NCBI RefSeq assembly: GCF_003144535.1
Contig: NZ_PHFJ01000002.1
Span: 342,813-406,812 of the forward strand
Length of the DNA: 64,000 nt
Direction: 5' to 3'
From: Proteus penneri
GTDB taxonomy: Bacteria > Pseudomonadota > Gammaproteobacteria > Enterobacterales > Enterobacteriaceae
The notes beneath the pieces were generated by a model. The model saw only the letters and a program-made list of their open reading frames with translations. It was not told where the DNA came from and made no database searches. The number at the start of each line of letters is the position of its first letter. Within the stretch, counting starts at the first letter, position 1. The position numbers and the translations under genes were made by a program. This document shows, piece by piece, positions 35,902 through 46,335 of the stretch.

Positions 35902-37143
35902 TTAGCGATAGATAGGAAGAAGATTAAAGTTTGCTAAAATATGTGCGGTAGCATTGATGATGCCAAACAAAATAACAAATCCAATCATAAACATACCACC
36001 AGGAGCTTTAAAGCTCTGCTCTTGATGACGCTGGCGACTGGCCTTTGCCATTAAGGCTGGAATAATTGCAGCCCAAATAGTTGCTGCCAGTCCTGCAAAT
36101 CCAATGGCATATAAGAAACCATCAGGGAAAATAATGGCTAAAATTGTCGGTGGTATAAACGTCACTAGTGCAGATTTAAATCGGCCACTTCCTGTATTTG
36201 AAAACTTAAAGAAGTCTGCTAAGTAATCGAATAATCCTAATGAAACGCCTAAGAATGAACTTGCTAATGCCATATAAGAGAACAAGTCTAATAACATTGA
36301 TACAGTGGCATTGGCGGTTGTTGAGCGCATTTGTGCCAATAAGTTACCAATATTCCCACCATCAGCAATCACTTGCTTGAATCCTTCACGAGGAATATTA
36401 CCTTGTACAACAAACTGCCATAAAATATAAATTGCCAGTGAAATCAGTGTACCAGTCAACAAGCTTTTCATAACGGCTTTGCCATCTTTGCGGTAATACG
36501 TTACTAAGCCTGGAATATTGCCATGATAACCAAATGAGGTTAACAAATAAGGTAATGCAGCTAAAGCATAAGGCAAGTAGCTTGCATTGCTTTCATTGGT
36601 GTTAAATAGCACGGGCATTTTTACTTCCGTAAATAGGCCACCAATGGCTAATACAAAGGCAATTACCATACCGCCAATTAAAATGGTGCTTAATCTATCC
36701 ACTGCACGTGTTGATAACCAAACAAAAAAAGCAACAATTAATGCAAAGACTAAACCCGCGATAGCTTGGGGTAGGCTGATCACTTCTGCAAAGTTTTGCA
36801 CGATAATGGAACTGCCTGCAGAAATATAAGCGTAAGTTAAAATATAAAGAACAAACGCAATAGATAGCCCATTAATCGTACTCCAGCCTTTTCCTAATAA
36901 GTCTTTAGTAATGGTATGAAAGCTTGAGCCTAAAGGATAATGAAGATTCACTTCTAAGATCATTAATCCAGACATAAATAGGCAAAACCAAGTATAAATT
37001 AATAGAAAAATAGACCCAGTAAACCAGACACCAGAAGTCACAATTGGAATGGAAAACATGCCAGCACCGACAGCGGTACCTGCAATGATCATTGCGCCAC
37101 CAAGTATGGATGGACGCTTTGTTATTGATGTGACTTCTGACAT
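35902..37143 (-). CDS. mtr: Tryptophan-specific permease Mtr
   Basis: 413 residues (E. coli Mtr 414), about 11 membrane helices, aromatic amino acid/H+ symporter of the HAAAP family. Shared with Mtr rather than TyrP: LGGAMIIAGTAVGAGMFSIP, HTITKDLLGKGWSTINGLSI, ALPYLLTSFGYHGNIPGL, ASSFLGVSLGLFDYLADFF and the C-terminal NFNLLPIY. Single gene with its own terminator. A TrpR-like half operator lies upstream. Confidence 0.93.
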   Translation of the reverse strand: MSEVTSITKRPSILGGAMIIAGTAVGAGMFSIPIVTSGVWFTGSIFLLIYTWFCLFMSGLMILEVNLHYPLGSSFHTITKDLLGKGWSTINGLSIAFVLYILTYAYISAGSSIIVQNFAEVISLPQAIAGLVFALIVAFFVWLSTRAVDRLSTILIGGMVIAFVLAIGGLFTEVKMPVLFNTNESNASYLPYALAALPYLLTSFGYHGNIPGLVTYYRKDGKAVMKSLLTGTLISLAIYILWQFVVQGNIPREGFKQVIADGGNIGNLLAQMRSTTANATVSMLLDLFSYMALASSFLGVSLGLFDYLADFFKFSNTGSGRFKSALVTFIPPTILAIIFPDGFLYAIGFAGLAATIWAAIIPALMAKASRQRHQEQSFKAPGGMFMIGFVILFGIINATAHILANFNLLPIYR

Positions 37144-37164
37144 AGGATGTCCTTATTAAATTGA

Positions 37165-37190
37165 ATCAATGTACTAGCTTGATGGTGTAA
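37165..37190 (-). promoter_or_regulatory. Possible TrpR operator of mtr
   Basis: GTACTAGCTTGATG (about 37171-37184) matches one half of the TrpR operator GTACTAGTTAACTAGTAC and part of the other. TGTAAA (37186-37191) beside it could be half of a TyrR box. E. coli mtr is controlled by both. Weak evidence. Confidence 0.35.
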
Positions 37191-37429
37191 AGAATACACG
37201 TTTGTATTTAGAGTGTAAATAGAGGTTATTGTGCTTTATAAAAGAAAAAAGTGAGTAAAAATAATACAGTAGAAGAGGGTGATCATATAAATCAATAGAT
37301 TAGAGTAAGGATTATCAGAAATGATAAAGAAATTGAGAGTTAAATAAATGGTTTTTTAAGCAAGATTAAACGTTGAAATCATTATTCTGAACAAAAGATA
37401 TTCAGAATAATGAAAGTGATAGAGGGGAA

Positions 37430-37846
37430 TTAGCCTTGGTAAAACTGTTTGTTTTTCCACAATGTAATAGAATTACGGCTGGCTTCAAAATGAGGTTCAG
37501 GCAAATTATTCGGTGAACACCAGCGGATCTCAGAACATTTATCTGGCTCCATTAATTTTGGCTCATCGCCTTGGTATTGTGCAATCATACAAATAGAAAC
37601 AGTGTGTTTACCTTCTAATTGGTAAGTTTCTAAATTATTACTAATACCTATTACTTGAGGTGATGTAATAGTAATGCCAATTTCTTCTTTTATTTCGCGA
37701 ATGGCGCATTGTTCAAAAGTTTCACCATCATCGACATGACCACCAAAAATTGACCAATACGGTGCATGTGTTCCACAGCGTTTTCCTAATAACACTTCAC
37801 CTTTTTCATTTACAATAATCACGCCAACACCGACCACGACTGACAT
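37430..37846 (-). CDS. Nudix hydrolase
   Basis: 138 residues from ATG 37846, directly behind GGAGCC; an upstream in-frame ATG would add 12 residues. The complete Nudix box is GGHVDDGETFEQCAIREIKE followed by EIGI (GX5EX7REUXEEXGU). The beginning VGVGVIIVNEKGEVLLGKR and PYWSIFGG are typical of ADP-sugar or nucleoside-triphosphate hydrolases of this family. Substrate cannot be read from sequence. Stands alone between mtr and fruK. Confidence 0.88.
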   Translation of the reverse strand: MSVVVGVGVIIVNEKGEVLLGKRCGTHAPYWSIFGGHVDDGETFEQCAIREIKEEIGITITSPQVIGISNNLETYQLEGKHTVSICMIAQYQGDEPKLMEPDKCSEIRWCSPNNLPEPHFEASRNSITLWKNKQFYQG

Positions 37847-38034
37847 TCTAGGCTCCTTATTTTTTATATAGTTATTGATCACGGATAGCTAAGTCATTTT
37901 TTATGAGCGTTATTGTCCTTGGAGAAGAGTAAGAGTCAAGAAGAACTGATGCATTTTCACTGAATAAAAAGTTAATTGATGCTATATATATCACTCAAAA
38001 TATTCATAATAAAAAATGATTGGGGAGAGAAGGC

Positions 38035-38973
38035 ATGAGGCGCCGTGTCGCTACGATCACCTTAAACCCTGCTTATGATCTTGTTGGTGCTTGTCCAGCT
38101 ATTGATGTAGGTGGTGTTAATTTAGTCCGAACTGCTGGACTTAATCCTGCTGGTAAAGGTAATAATGTCGCGAAAGTCTTACGTGATTTAGGAATAGATA
38201 TTACCGTCAGCGGATTTATGGGACGCGAAAATCAAGAAGAGTTTCAGCATTTTTTTAGTGAAAATGGGACGGCCAATCGCTTTTATCTGGTATCTGGCCG
38301 TACTCGCATTAATGTGAAATTGACTGAAGGAAGAGGGCAGGTTACTGATTTTAATTTTTCAGGGTTTACAGTATCACCACAAGATTGGCAACGCTTTGTA
38401 GCAGACTCACTTAATTGGCTGGGGCATTTTGATATGGTGGTTGTTAGCGGCAGCCTACCGAATGGTGTTGATCCTGAAGCCTTTACACAGTGGATGATTA
38501 AATTAAGGCAGTTGTGCCCTTGTATTATCTTTGATAGTAGTCGTGATGCTTTAGTGGCGGGATTAAAAGCCGCACCTTGGTTAATAAAACCGAACCACAG
38601 GGAGTTAGAAGCCTGGGTTGGGCATTCACTGACTGAAATGACAGATATTATTAAAGCAGCGCATCAACTGCGAGATAAAGGTATTGCACATGTCGTTATT
38701 TCACTGGGTGAAAGGGGGGCATTATGGGTAAATGCATCTGGTGCATGGCTGGCAAAACCACCATATTGTGATGTGATAAGCACTGTTGGCGCGGGAGATT
38801 CAATGGTTGCAGGATTAGTCTATGGCTTATTAATGAGTCAAACGAGTGAGCATACATTGCGTCTTGCCACCGCTATTTCTGCGCTATCAGTCAGTCAGCC
38901 TGATGTTGGAATTAAAGATAGAAGTCAACTTGCTCAGATGATGACAAAAATTGAGTTAACCGCAATTAAGTAA
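38035..38973 (+). CDS. fruK: 1-phosphofructokinase
   Basis: 312 residues, E. coli FruK length, from ATG 38035 (the family starts MxRRVATITLNPAYDLVG; the frame from 38020 adds five residues). PfkB-family kinase making fructose-1,6-bisphosphate from fructose-1-phosphate. The substrate part GLNPAGKGNNVAKVLRDLG and the catalytic VISTVGAGDSMVAGL (Asp base) are intact. In E. coli it lies inside fruBKA beside nfo; here fruB and fruA are both missing from the flanks, so only the kinase has stayed at this spot. Confidence 0.93.
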   Translation: MRRRVATITLNPAYDLVGACPAIDVGGVNLVRTAGLNPAGKGNNVAKVLRDLGIDITVSGFMGRENQEEFQHFFSENGTANRFYLVSGRTRINVKLTEGRGQVTDFNFSGFTVSPQDWQRFVADSLNWLGHFDMVVVSGSLPNGVDPEAFTQWMIKLRQLCPCIIFDSSRDALVAGLKAAPWLIKPNHRELEAWVGHSLTEMTDIIKAAHQLRDKGIAHVVISLGERGALWVNASGAWLAKPPYCDVISTVGAGDSMVAGLVYGLLMSQTSEHTLRLATAISALSVSQPDVGIKDRSQLAQMMTKIELTAIK

Positions 38974-38978
38974 TGCTA

Positions 38979-39008
38979 TTTGCGGTTTATTTTGAGGTAA
39001 ACCGCAAA
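38979..39008. terminator. Bidirectional hairpin between fruK and nfo
   Basis: TTTGCGGTTTA and TAAACCGCAAA form a perfect 11-bp stem with an 8-base loop between convergent genes. Confidence 0.7.
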
Positions 39009-39019
39009 GAATACCAAAT

Positions 39020-39862
39020 TTAGGCTTGTTGTGATTTTAACCAAGCAATTTCTTCAGGCCAAATGTCAGGATTAATGGTTTCTAAAATCAGCGGAATACC
39101 ATCAAAACGTTTATCTTGCATAATATAACTAAAAGGTACTTTACCAATATTACCTTCGCCTAAGCTATGGTGACGGTCAACTCGACTTGCTAGTTCACTT
39201 TTAGCATCATTTAAGTGCATCGCTTTTAAGTATTGAAAGCCGACAATCTTTTCAAATTCAGCGAATGTTTTTTCGCAATCTTCAATCGTTCTTAGATCAT
39301 AACCAGCGGCGAAAGTGTGGCAAGTATCAATACAAACGCCAACACGAGATTTATCTTCTACACCATCAATAATAGCGGCTAGATGTTCAAAACGATAACC
39401 TAAATTTGTTCCTTGCCCTGCGGTATTTTCAATCACGGCAGTGACATTTTTAGTTTTTTCTAAAGTGATATTAATTGATTGGGCAATTTTTTGTAGGCAC
39501 TTATCAACATCTATCTTATTTAAATGACTTCCTGGATGGAAATTCAGTAATTCGATACCCAGTTGTTCACAACGTTGCATTTCATCTAGAAATGCGTCTC
39601 TCGATTTTTCGAGAGCATCTTCTTCAGGATGGCCTAAATTAATGAGATAACTGTCATGAGGTAAAATTTGAGAAGGGGTATAATTATAAAGTTCGCAGTT
39701 CTTTTTAAATTTATCAATGACTTCTGTGGATAATGGTGCGGCTTTCCACTGACGCTGATTCTTAGTAAAAAGGGCAAATGCAGTCGCTTTTATTTCATGT
39801 GCGCGTAATACCGCCTGATCGACGCCACCAGCAGCACTGACATGTGCGCCAACAAATTTCAT
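39020..39862 (-). CDS. nfo: Endonuclease IV (AP endonuclease)
   Basis: 280 residues from ATG 39862 behind AAGGAGAG; the longer frame lacks a ribosome site. Cuts 5' of abasic sites in base excision repair. Zinc TIM-barrel family: [76 protein letters not shown] and the C-terminal [10 protein letters not shown], which together supply the three-zinc site. Next to fruK and yeiH as in E. coli. Confidence 0.97.
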   Translation of the reverse strand: MKFVGAHVSAAGGVDQAVLRAHEIKATAFALFTKNQRQWKAAPLSTEVIDKFKKNCELYNYTPSQILPHDSYLINLGHPEEDALEKSRDAFLDEMQRCEQLGIELLNFHPGSHLNKIDVDKCLQKIAQSINITLEKTKNVTAVIENTAGQGTNLGYRFEHLAAIIDGVEDKSRVGVCIDTCHTFAAGYDLRTIEDCEKTFAEFEKIVGFQYLKAMHLNDAKSELASRVDRHHSLGEGNIGKVPFSYIMQDKRFDGIPLILETINPDIWPEEIAWLKSQQA

Positions 39863-39938
39863 TATTTCTCTCCTTAGATTTATTTTACACCATGATAACA
39901 AACATACCGCGTATAACATCATATTGAGATGATAAAAG

Positions 39939-39969
39939 CAAAAAAGCGCAACTAAAAATAGTTGCGCAA
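39939..39969 (-). terminator. Terminator of yeiH
   Basis: GCGCAACTA and TAGTTGCGC form a 9-bp stem; AAAAAA on the plus-strand side at 39940 becomes a U-run on the minus strand. Confidence 0.85.
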
Positions 39970-40028
39970 TCTAAAAATACTTCTCAAGGCGAAAATTAAA
40001 GGGAGATTATTTTTAATTGATATTCCTA

Positions 40029-41123
40029 CTAAGACATCAGCACAGTTTGAATAAAGATATTAATCATCGCACCACCAAGGGTTAACCAGAAAAATAAGAA
40101 TAACGCTAACAATAACGGTTTAACACCAGCTTGTCGGATAGCACTAATATGTGTAGTTAAACCTAATGCCACCATGGCCATTGCTAATAGAATGGTATCG
40201 ATAGTCACAATGTAATTAACAATAGATGCTGGAATTAAATTCAAAGAGTTAAAGCCAGCCATTAAAATAAAGAAGACAGCAAACCAAGGAATTGTAATAG
40301 GGCTTTTTTCAGCAGCTTGTGCGCCATTGTTTGCCTTACTTTTCTTTTTACTTAAATAAGTTGAAAGAATAATTAAGAACGGTGCTAGCATCATTACGCG
40401 GATCATTTTACTAATAACTGCTGCATTTTCAGCATCAGGGCTAATAGAGTGCCCTACTGCGACAACTTGAGCCACTTCGTGAATTGTTGAACCGGAGAAA
40501 ATGCCAAAGGTTTCTTCTGTAAATGGTAGCCAGCCTGCAAACGCATTTAAGTGATAGAACCAAGGATAAAGAAAAATACCAATAGTGCCGAAAATCACAA
40601 CAGTAGAAACCGCAACAGCGACTTGGCTTGCTTGTGCTTTAACAACAGGCTCTGTTGCCATAACAGCCGCAGCACCACAAATACTGCTACCTGCACCAAT
40701 CAAAATCACAGTTTGTTCATCTAAGCCGAAATATTTTCGACCAATCCACATTGCAATAAGAAAAGTCGATGCCAGCATAATCGCATCTATAATTAAACCT
40801 GTTGCGCCTACATCTGCAATTTGCTGAAAAGTCAGTCTAAAACCGTACAAAATAATACCTGTACGTAATAAATAGTGTTTAGCAAATTTGACACCTTCTT
40901 CACTATAAGGTTTTGCAACAGGATAAAAGGTATTACCTACAATAATACCGAATAGGATTGCTAGCGTTAATGCGCCTAACCCCATGCTAGAAAACCAAGG
41001 AATATCACCAATATAAATAGCAAGCGCAGTTAATACGCCTGTTAGTAATAAACCAGGAAGCCAGCGATAGATTGGAGTAAAACATTTTTTCGCCAATGTA
41101 ATAGATTGACTTTGCTCTGACAT
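40029..41123 (-). CDS. yeiH: UPF0324 inner-membrane protein YeiH
   Basis: 364 residues from ATG 41123 (MSEQSQSI), behind AAGG; the frame from 41189 has no ribosome site and is divergent-promoter DNA. About 10 membrane helices. Family blocks are [57 protein letters not shown] and [20 protein letters not shown]. Putative exporter (some relatives move sulfate or sulfite). In E. coli yeiH is activated by the divergent regulator YeiE, the same arrangement as here. Confidence 0.93.
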   Translation of the reverse strand: MSEQSQSITLAKKCFTPIYRWLPGLLLTGVLTALAIYIGDIPWFSSMGLGALTLAILFGIIVGNTFYPVAKPYSEEGVKFAKHYLLRTGIILYGFRLTFQQIADVGATGLIIDAIMLASTFLIAMWIGRKYFGLDEQTVILIGAGSSICGAAAVMATEPVVKAQASQVAVAVSTVVIFGTIGIFLYPWFYHLNAFAGWLPFTEETFGIFSGSTIHEVAQVVAVGHSISPDAENAAVISKMIRVMMLAPFLIILSTYLSKKKSKANNGAQAAEKSPITIPWFAVFFILMAGFNSLNLIPASIVNYIVTIDTILLAMAMVALGLTTHISAIRQAGVKPLLLALFLFFWLTLGGAMINIFIQTVLMS

Positions 41124-41307
41124 AGAAAAACCTTGCTTATATGAATTTTGCATAAGCATATAACAATCAATCTTATTTATTAAACTCATTATTTTTATAA
41201 TAATAACCAGTAAAATTAATATAGGTGTATTTTCTTAAATGTACTTGGTATGTTACTGGTTTGTGGATAGTATGTTATTACAATGATGGCTCAAGGGTGG
41301 AATGGAT

Positions 41308-42201
41308 ATGCGAATTACGTTGCGGCAACTGGAAGTCTTTACTGAAGTTCTCAAGAGTGGTTCTACAACGCAAGCATCACAACAGCTTGCTTTATCTCAA
41401 TCTGCTGTCAGTGCATCTTTAACTGATCTCGAAAGCCAACTAGGTGTACAGCTTTTTGATAGGGTGGGAAAACGGCTTGTCACAAATGAACATGGGCGAT
41501 TACTTTATCCCAGAGCATTATCTTTACTTGAACGAGCAACTGAAGTGGAGCAGTTATTCCAAGCAGGAAATGGTGCTTTACGCATTGCTGCAAGTACAAC
41601 GATAGGTAATTATATTTTGCCTCAAATGCTGGGGAATTTTCATCGTAATTATCCTGATATTCCACTAGAAATGAGCATTGGAAATACTGAGGAAGTCGTT
41701 AAATTAGTGAGCGAATTCCGTGTTGATTTAGGGTTAATTGAAGGTGCTTGCCAAAGTTCTGAATTGATTAGCCAGAAATGGCTTTTAGATGAAATGGTTG
41801 TTTTTTGCTCACCCGAACATCCGTTAGCTAAAATTCCAAAAGTGACTTTAACTGATTTACAGTCAGCACCTTGGATTTTACGAGAAAATGGTTCGGGAAC
41901 GCGAGATGTACTTAACCACCTTCTATTTTCTTCTTTACCGGGTTACCGCATTGAAATGGAATTAGGTAACTCAGAAGCGATTAAACATGCTGTGATGTAT
42001 GAAATGGGGATCAGCTGTTTATCTCGCCGAGTTATTGAAGAGCAGATTAATAATGGCTCATTAAAAGAGATAAAAGTAGAAGGGCTGACCTTACAACGAA
42101 CTTTATATCTTGTATATCATCGTCAAAAACATGTCTCTGATGCACTGAAAAAACTGCTGATGTATTGTAACGCTGAACACTTAATCGGCAATTTTTCATA
42201 A
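41308..42201 (+). CDS. yeiE: LysR-type regulator YeiE
   Basis: 297 residues from ATG 41308; ATG 41302 is too close to the AGGGTGG at 41294-41300. The N-terminal winged HTH is [20 protein letters not shown] then [20 protein letters not shown]. It is followed by a periplasmic-binding-protein-like sensor domain ([20 protein letters not shown]). In E. coli YeiE answers to sulfite and activates the divergent yeiH, and has been proposed to affect lysP; here it sits between the same two genes. Confidence 0.92.
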   Translation: MRITLRQLEVFTEVLKSGSTTQASQQLALSQSAVSASLTDLESQLGVQLFDRVGKRLVTNEHGRLLYPRALSLLERATEVEQLFQAGNGALRIAASTTIGNYILPQMLGNFHRNYPDIPLEMSIGNTEEVVKLVSEFRVDLGLIEGACQSSELISQKWLLDEMVVFCSPEHPLAKIPKVTLTDLQSAPWILRENGSGTRDVLNHLLFSSLPGYRIEMELGNSEAIKHAVMYEMGISCLSRRVIEEQINNGSLKEIKVEGLTLQRTLYLVYHRQKHVSDALKKLLMYCNAEHLIGNFS

Positions 42202-42319
42202 ATTGCTAATAATGGACGCTCGATCATGAAGGTATCTTATAATCCTAGATCCTTGCTATTCACGAACGACAGATTTGCTACAATCCTCGTCAGAAAAGTG
42301 AATATAAAAGTGGAATGTT

Positions 42320-43807
42320 ATGTCAGAACAACAAAATAGTACTGCTGGTTCGGGCGCAGTACGCACTTTGCGCCGAGAGTTAAAAGCGCGACATTTAGCG
42401 ATGATCGCTATTGGTGGTTCAATTGGTACAGGGCTTTTTGTCGCATCAGGTGCAACTGTTGCTCAAGCAGGGCCAGGTGGGGCATTACTCTCATATGCTT
42501 TAATTGGATTAATGGTCTATTTTCTAATGACAAGCCTTGGAGAATTAGCCGCATTTATGCCTGTTTCCGGCTCATTCTCAACATACGGTTCTAAGTATGT
42601 AGAAGAAGGTTTTGGTTTCGCATTAGGCTGGAATTATTGGTATAACTGGGCAGTTACCATTGCTGTTGACCTTGTTGCTGCACAATTAGTGATGCTCTAT
42701 TGGTTCCCTGATGTTGATGGGTGGATCTGGAGTGCTCTATTTCTGGGCGTTATTTTCTTGCTCAACTATATCTCTGTAAAAGGATTTGGTGAGGCAGAGT
42801 ATTGGTTCTCATTAATCAAAGTTTCCACAGTAATTATTTTTATTATTGTGGGTATTGCAATGATCACTGGCATTATGAAAGGTGCCGAAAACGCAGGTTG
42901 GCATAATTGGGAAATTGGTGATGCACCTTTTGCGGGGGGGTTTGCCGCCATGATTGGTGTTGCCATGATTGTTGGTTTCTCATTTCAAGGTACAGAATTA
43001 ATTGGTATTGCAGCGGGTGAATCTAAAGATCCAGCTAAGAATATTCCAAAAGCTGTGCGTAAAGTCTTCTGGCGTATCTTATTATTTTATATCTTCGCGA
43101 TTTTAATTATTAGCTTAATTATCCCTTACACTGATCCTAGTTTACTGCGTAATGAGGTAGGTGATATTAGCGTTAGTCCATTCACGCTAGTCTTTAAAAA
43201 TGCGGGATTATTGTCTGCGGCTGCCATCATGAATGCGGTTATCTTAACAGCGGTACTTTCTGCGGGTAACTCAGGTATGTATGCATCAACGCGTATGCTG
43301 TTTACATTAGCAAGAGAAGGCAAAGCACCAAAATGTTTTGGTAAATTGTCTAAAAATGGTGTGCCACGTAATGCACTTTATGCAACAACTGTTGTTGCGG
43401 GCCTGTGTTTCTTAAGCTCAATGTATGGAAACCAAACTGTCTACTTGTGGTTATTAAACACGTCAGGAATGACGGGCTTTATTGCCTGGTTAGGTATTGC
43501 GATTAGTCATTATCGTTTCCGTAAAGGTTATGTTGCACAAGGTCGTGATTTAAATGACTTACCTTATCGTTCCGGCTTCTTCCCAATTGGTCCTATTTTT
43601 GCCTTTATATTATGTTTAATTATTACATTAGGCCAGAATTACCAAGCTTTCTTAGAAGATACGATTGATTGGTATGGTGTAATTGCAACCTATATTGGTA
43701 TCCCATTATTTTTATTGATTTGGTTTACTTATAAGATTGTGAAGAAAACCCGCTTTATTCGTTATAACGAAATGGAATTTCCAACACATATTGCGAATAA
43801 AAAATAA
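42320..43807 (+). CDS. lysP: Lysine-specific permease LysP
   Basis: 495 residues, 12 membrane helices, amino acid-polyamine-organocation family. LysP marks: RELKARHLAMIAIGGSIGTG, LMTSLGELAAFMPVSGSFST, FSFQGTELIGIAAGESKDP and MLFTLAREGKAPKCFGKLSK. Besides lysine uptake, E. coli LysP is a co-sensor with CadC. ATG 42320 follows GTGGAATG. A very strong terminator closes the yeiE-lysP segment. Confidence 0.95.
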   Translation: MSEQQNSTAGSGAVRTLRRELKARHLAMIAIGGSIGTGLFVASGATVAQAGPGGALLSYALIGLMVYFLMTSLGELAAFMPVSGSFSTYGSKYVEEGFGFALGWNYWYNWAVTIAVDLVAAQLVMLYWFPDVDGWIWSALFLGVIFLLNYISVKGFGEAEYWFSLIKVSTVIIFIIVGIAMITGIMKGAENAGWHNWEIGDAPFAGGFAAMIGVAMIVGFSFQGTELIGIAAGESKDPAKNIPKAVRKVFWRILLFYIFAILIISLIIPYTDPSLLRNEVGDISVSPFTLVFKNAGLLSAAAIMNAVILTAVLSAGNSGMYASTRMLFTLAREGKAPKCFGKLSKNGVPRNALYATTVVAGLCFLSSMYGNQTVYLWLLNTSGMTGFIAWLGIAISHYRFRKGYVAQGRDLNDLPYRSGFFPIGPIFAFILCLIITLGQNYQAFLEDTIDWYGVIATYIGIPLFLLIWFTYKIVKKTRFIRYNEMEFPTHIANKK

Positions 43808-43825
43808 CCAATAAATCAAGTTATT

Positions 43826-43880
43826 AAAACGCCCGTTTTGTGATGACAATCACTATAAAACGGGCGTTTTTTTATTTTTT
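43826..43880 (+). terminator. Terminator of lysP
   Basis: AAAACGCCCGTTTT, an inner GTGAT/ATCAC pairing, then AAAACGGGCGTTTTTTTATTTTTT. Long, GC-rich stem with T-runs. Confidence 0.9.
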
Positions 43881-44293
43881 AACCCATCAATTATAGAAAA
43901 GATACAAAAAAGTCTAATTATATTACCAATCGCATTGATAATAGTTATTATTTGCTTTATTGTTAGCGTGTAATTTATTTGTTGAAAATAAAATAATGAC
44001 GCTATTGGTTGTAATTTATATGATTAATGTAATGGTTCTAATGAGAATTAGTTTTTTTAGTGCTCAATGTCACCAACCAATAACTTATCGAAATATAATA
44101 AGTTATATAGTGAATATCTTCCACCGTATAATTATTGTGCGACCCATCTCCTTTATGAATAAGTCGTCTCAAATTAATAATTTGTTTTTTGTACATAAAA
44201 CACCGTTGATGAGTTATACGGTATGTTTTTGCCTATTGAGCGTATTGGCAGGAGCAGAAAAGAGTAGAAGAAAAACTAGGTACCATAATTGAT
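43881..44293. other. Promoter region of siderophore uptake operon
   Basis: 413 bases. The 110-codon reading frame inside it (from 43960) has no ribosome site or family resemblance and overlaps the expected promoter, so I do not call it a gene. A Fur-like sequence is at 43936-43953. Confidence 0.5.
43936..43953 (+). promoter_or_regulatory. Possible Fur box of permease operon
   Basis: TGATAATAGTTATTATTT is an interrupted palindrome close to the Fur consensus, about 340 bases before the permease ATG. Weaker than the box at 5531, but in the expected place for an iron uptake operon. Confidence 0.5.
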
Positions 44294-45382
44294 ATGAGCA
44301 TTATATCAGAGAGACTTACTACACAAGAGCATGAAAAAAACACATCAGATAATGTGAAAACCCATTATCGAAAAATGATGAATAAACGCATGCTATGGTT
44401 GGGAATTATCGCTTTAATTATTTGTGGTTCTGTGGTGTTAGATTTCACCATGGGGCCTTCAGGCTTATCACTTGATAAATTATTAACAACCCTGTTTCAA
44501 CCTGAGCTTGTTGATGCGGGTTCGCGAGTGATTGTATGGGATATCCGCTTACCTTATGCCTTAATGGCGGTGGTGGTAGGGATGTCGCTAGGACTGGCGG
44601 GGGCAGAAATGCAAACTATTCTAAATAATCCGTTAGCAAGCCCATTTACCCTCGGTTTATCAAATGCAGCTTCATTTGGTGCTGCATTAGCAATAGTTTC
44701 GGGTATTGGTATTCCGGGTATTCCTGACCAATGGTTTATTTCAGCGAATGCATTTCTCTTTGCACTCTTATCCGCTTTATTATTAGACGCAATAACGCGT
44801 TGGACTCGTGTTCCTACATCTGGAGTGGTGCTTTTTGGTATTGCAATGGTGTTTACCTTTAATGCATTAGTCTCAATGATGCAATTTATTGCAACAGAAG
44901 ATACGCTCCAAGGTCTGGTTTTCTGGACTATGGGAAGTTTAACACGTGCAACATGGGTAAAACTCGGTGTTATGGCGGGTGCCTTTGCTATCATTATGGT
45001 GATTTCATGGATGAGTTCATGGAAATTAACTGCATTGCGATTAGGCGAAGATAGAGCGATTAGCTTTGGTATTGATGTAAAACGCTTAAGATTAGGCTCA
45101 TTGCTACGGATCAGTATTTTAACAGCACTGGCTGTTGCTTTTGTCGGGCCTATTGCTTTTATTGGGTTAGTTGCCCCTCATATTGCCCGTATGATGTTCG
45201 GTGAAGATCATCGATTCTATCTGCCAGCAAGCGCATTAATCGGTGCTTTAGTTTTATCATTGGCGTCTATTGCTTCTAAAAATTTGATACCGGGTGTCAT
45301 TATTCCAGTGGGTATTGTGACATCGCTGGTGGGTGTGCCATTTTTCCTCAGCATGATTTTGCGTCATAGAGGGAATATCTAA
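44294..45382 (+). CDS. FecCD-family iron-siderophore permease
   Basis: 362 residues. Inner-membrane permease subunit with about 9-10 helices; family motifs are VIVWDIRLPYALMAVVVGMS, GLAGAEMQTILNNPLASPFT and the EAA-like SFVGPIAFIGLVAPHIARMM-type segment (AFVGPIAFIGLVAPHIAR), ending IIPVGIVTSLVGVPFFL. The first 35 residues are a charged cytoplasmic leader; downstream ATGs (44375, 44378) could be the true start, and no strong ribosome site precedes 44294. The stop overlaps the ATPase start by one base. Imports a ferric siderophore as a homodimer. Confidence 0.9.
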   Translation: MSIISERLTTQEHEKNTSDNVKTHYRKMMNKRMLWLGIIALIICGSVVLDFTMGPSGLSLDKLLTTLFQPELVDAGSRVIVWDIRLPYALMAVVVGMSLGLAGAEMQTILNNPLASPFTLGLSNAASFGAALAIVSGIGIPGIPDQWFISANAFLFALLSALLLDAITRWTRVPTSGVVLFGIAMVFTFNALVSMMQFIATEDTLQGLVFWTMGSLTRATWVKLGVMAGAFAIIMVISWMSSWKLTALRLGEDRAISFGIDVKRLRLGSLLRISILTALAVAFVGPIAFIGLVAPHIARMMFGEDHRFYLPASALIGALVLSLASIASKNLIPGVIIPVGIVTSLVGVPFFLSMILRHRGNI

Positions 45383-46164
45383 TGATTGAAGGCTTAAAAA
45401 TTCAAGATTTTAGCGCTGGCTATGCTAAACATCTCATCATTAAGGCACTGGATGTTGAGCCTTTACCAAAAGGGAAGGTCACCGTATTGTTGGGGCCAAA
45501 TGGTAGCGGAAAATCAACATTACTAAGAGCATTGGCTGGATTAAATAAATCATCAGGTATTGTCAATTTAGATGGTAATGATCTCGCGGCGATGAATTTT
45601 GCTCAACGCGCTCAAAATGTAGTCTATTTGCCACAAACATTACCAGCGGGTGTTCATTTACATGTTTTAGAATCCATTATTGTGGCGCAGCGTGCTTCAG
45701 GTGGATTACATAATGAACATAGTGAAGCCCAAGTAATGCACTTATTACGTCAATTAGGTATTGAGCATTTAGCATTACGTTATTTAGATGAATTATCGGG
45801 TGGTCAAAAACAATTAGTTGGGCTTGCTCAATCATTAATTAGACAACCTTCCTTATTATTATTGGATGAGCCATTAAGCGCGCTGGATCTTAATTACCAA
45901 TATCATGTAATGGATTTAGTCGCTAAAGAAACACAGCGTAGAAATATTATTACTGTCGTGGTTGTTCACGATATTAATATCGCCTTGCGACATGGCGAAC
46001 ATGTATTAATGTTGAAACAGGGACAATTAATTGCACAAGGCACGCCAGATAAGGTTATTACGGCACAAAGCCTTGCTGATGTTTATGGTGTTCAAGGTAG
46101 ATTGGAATATTGTTCACAAGGAATACCTCAAATTATTATTGATGGTTTAGTGGATAAAATATAG
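45382..46164 (+). CDS. Iron-siderophore ABC transporter ATP-binding protein
   Basis: 260 residues. FepC/FhuC-type ATPase: Walker A LGPNGSGKST, signature ELSGGQKQLVGLAQSL, Walker B LLLLDEPLSALD and the switch histidine VVVHDI. Overlaps the permease gene by one base (TAATG), so both are made together. A hairpin (46240-46274) lies between it and the receptor gene. No binding-protein gene is present in this operon. Confidence 0.93.
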   Translation: MIEGLKIQDFSAGYAKHLIIKALDVEPLPKGKVTVLLGPNGSGKSTLLRALAGLNKSSGIVNLDGNDLAAMNFAQRAQNVVYLPQTLPAGVHLHVLESIIVAQRASGGLHNEHSEAQVMHLLRQLGIEHLALRYLDELSGGQKQLVGLAQSLIRQPSLLLLDEPLSALDLNYQYHVMDLVAKETQRRNIITVVVVHDINIALRHGEHVLMLKQGQLIAQGTPDKVITAQSLADVYGVQGRLEYCSQGIPQIIIDGLVDKI

Positions 46165-46239
46165 AGAAGTAAAAGAGAAAGAGAGAAGAAGTAAATATAG
46201 GAATGCAGTAAATAGGGATAAAAAAATAATATTAAAATA

Positions 46240-46274
46240 ACCAAGGGTAATTAAATTTATTACCTTAGTTTTTG
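46240..46274 (+). terminator. Hairpin between ATPase and receptor genes
   Basis: CCAAGGGTAAT, a TAAATTT loop, ATTACCTTAG, then TTTTTG: an imperfect stem with a T-run. May end the permease-ATPase transcript or attenuate readthrough to the receptor gene. Confidence 0.55.
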
Positions 46275-46335
46275 AGCAACTGTCGATATATCCATCTATA
46301 TAAAACTTAAAGAATATATTCTTGGAGAATCGGGA

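Noticed and set aside
43960..44292. 110-codon ORF before the FecCD permease gene
   Set aside because: No ribosome site, no family resemblance, odd composition; it occupies the expected promoter and Fur-box region.
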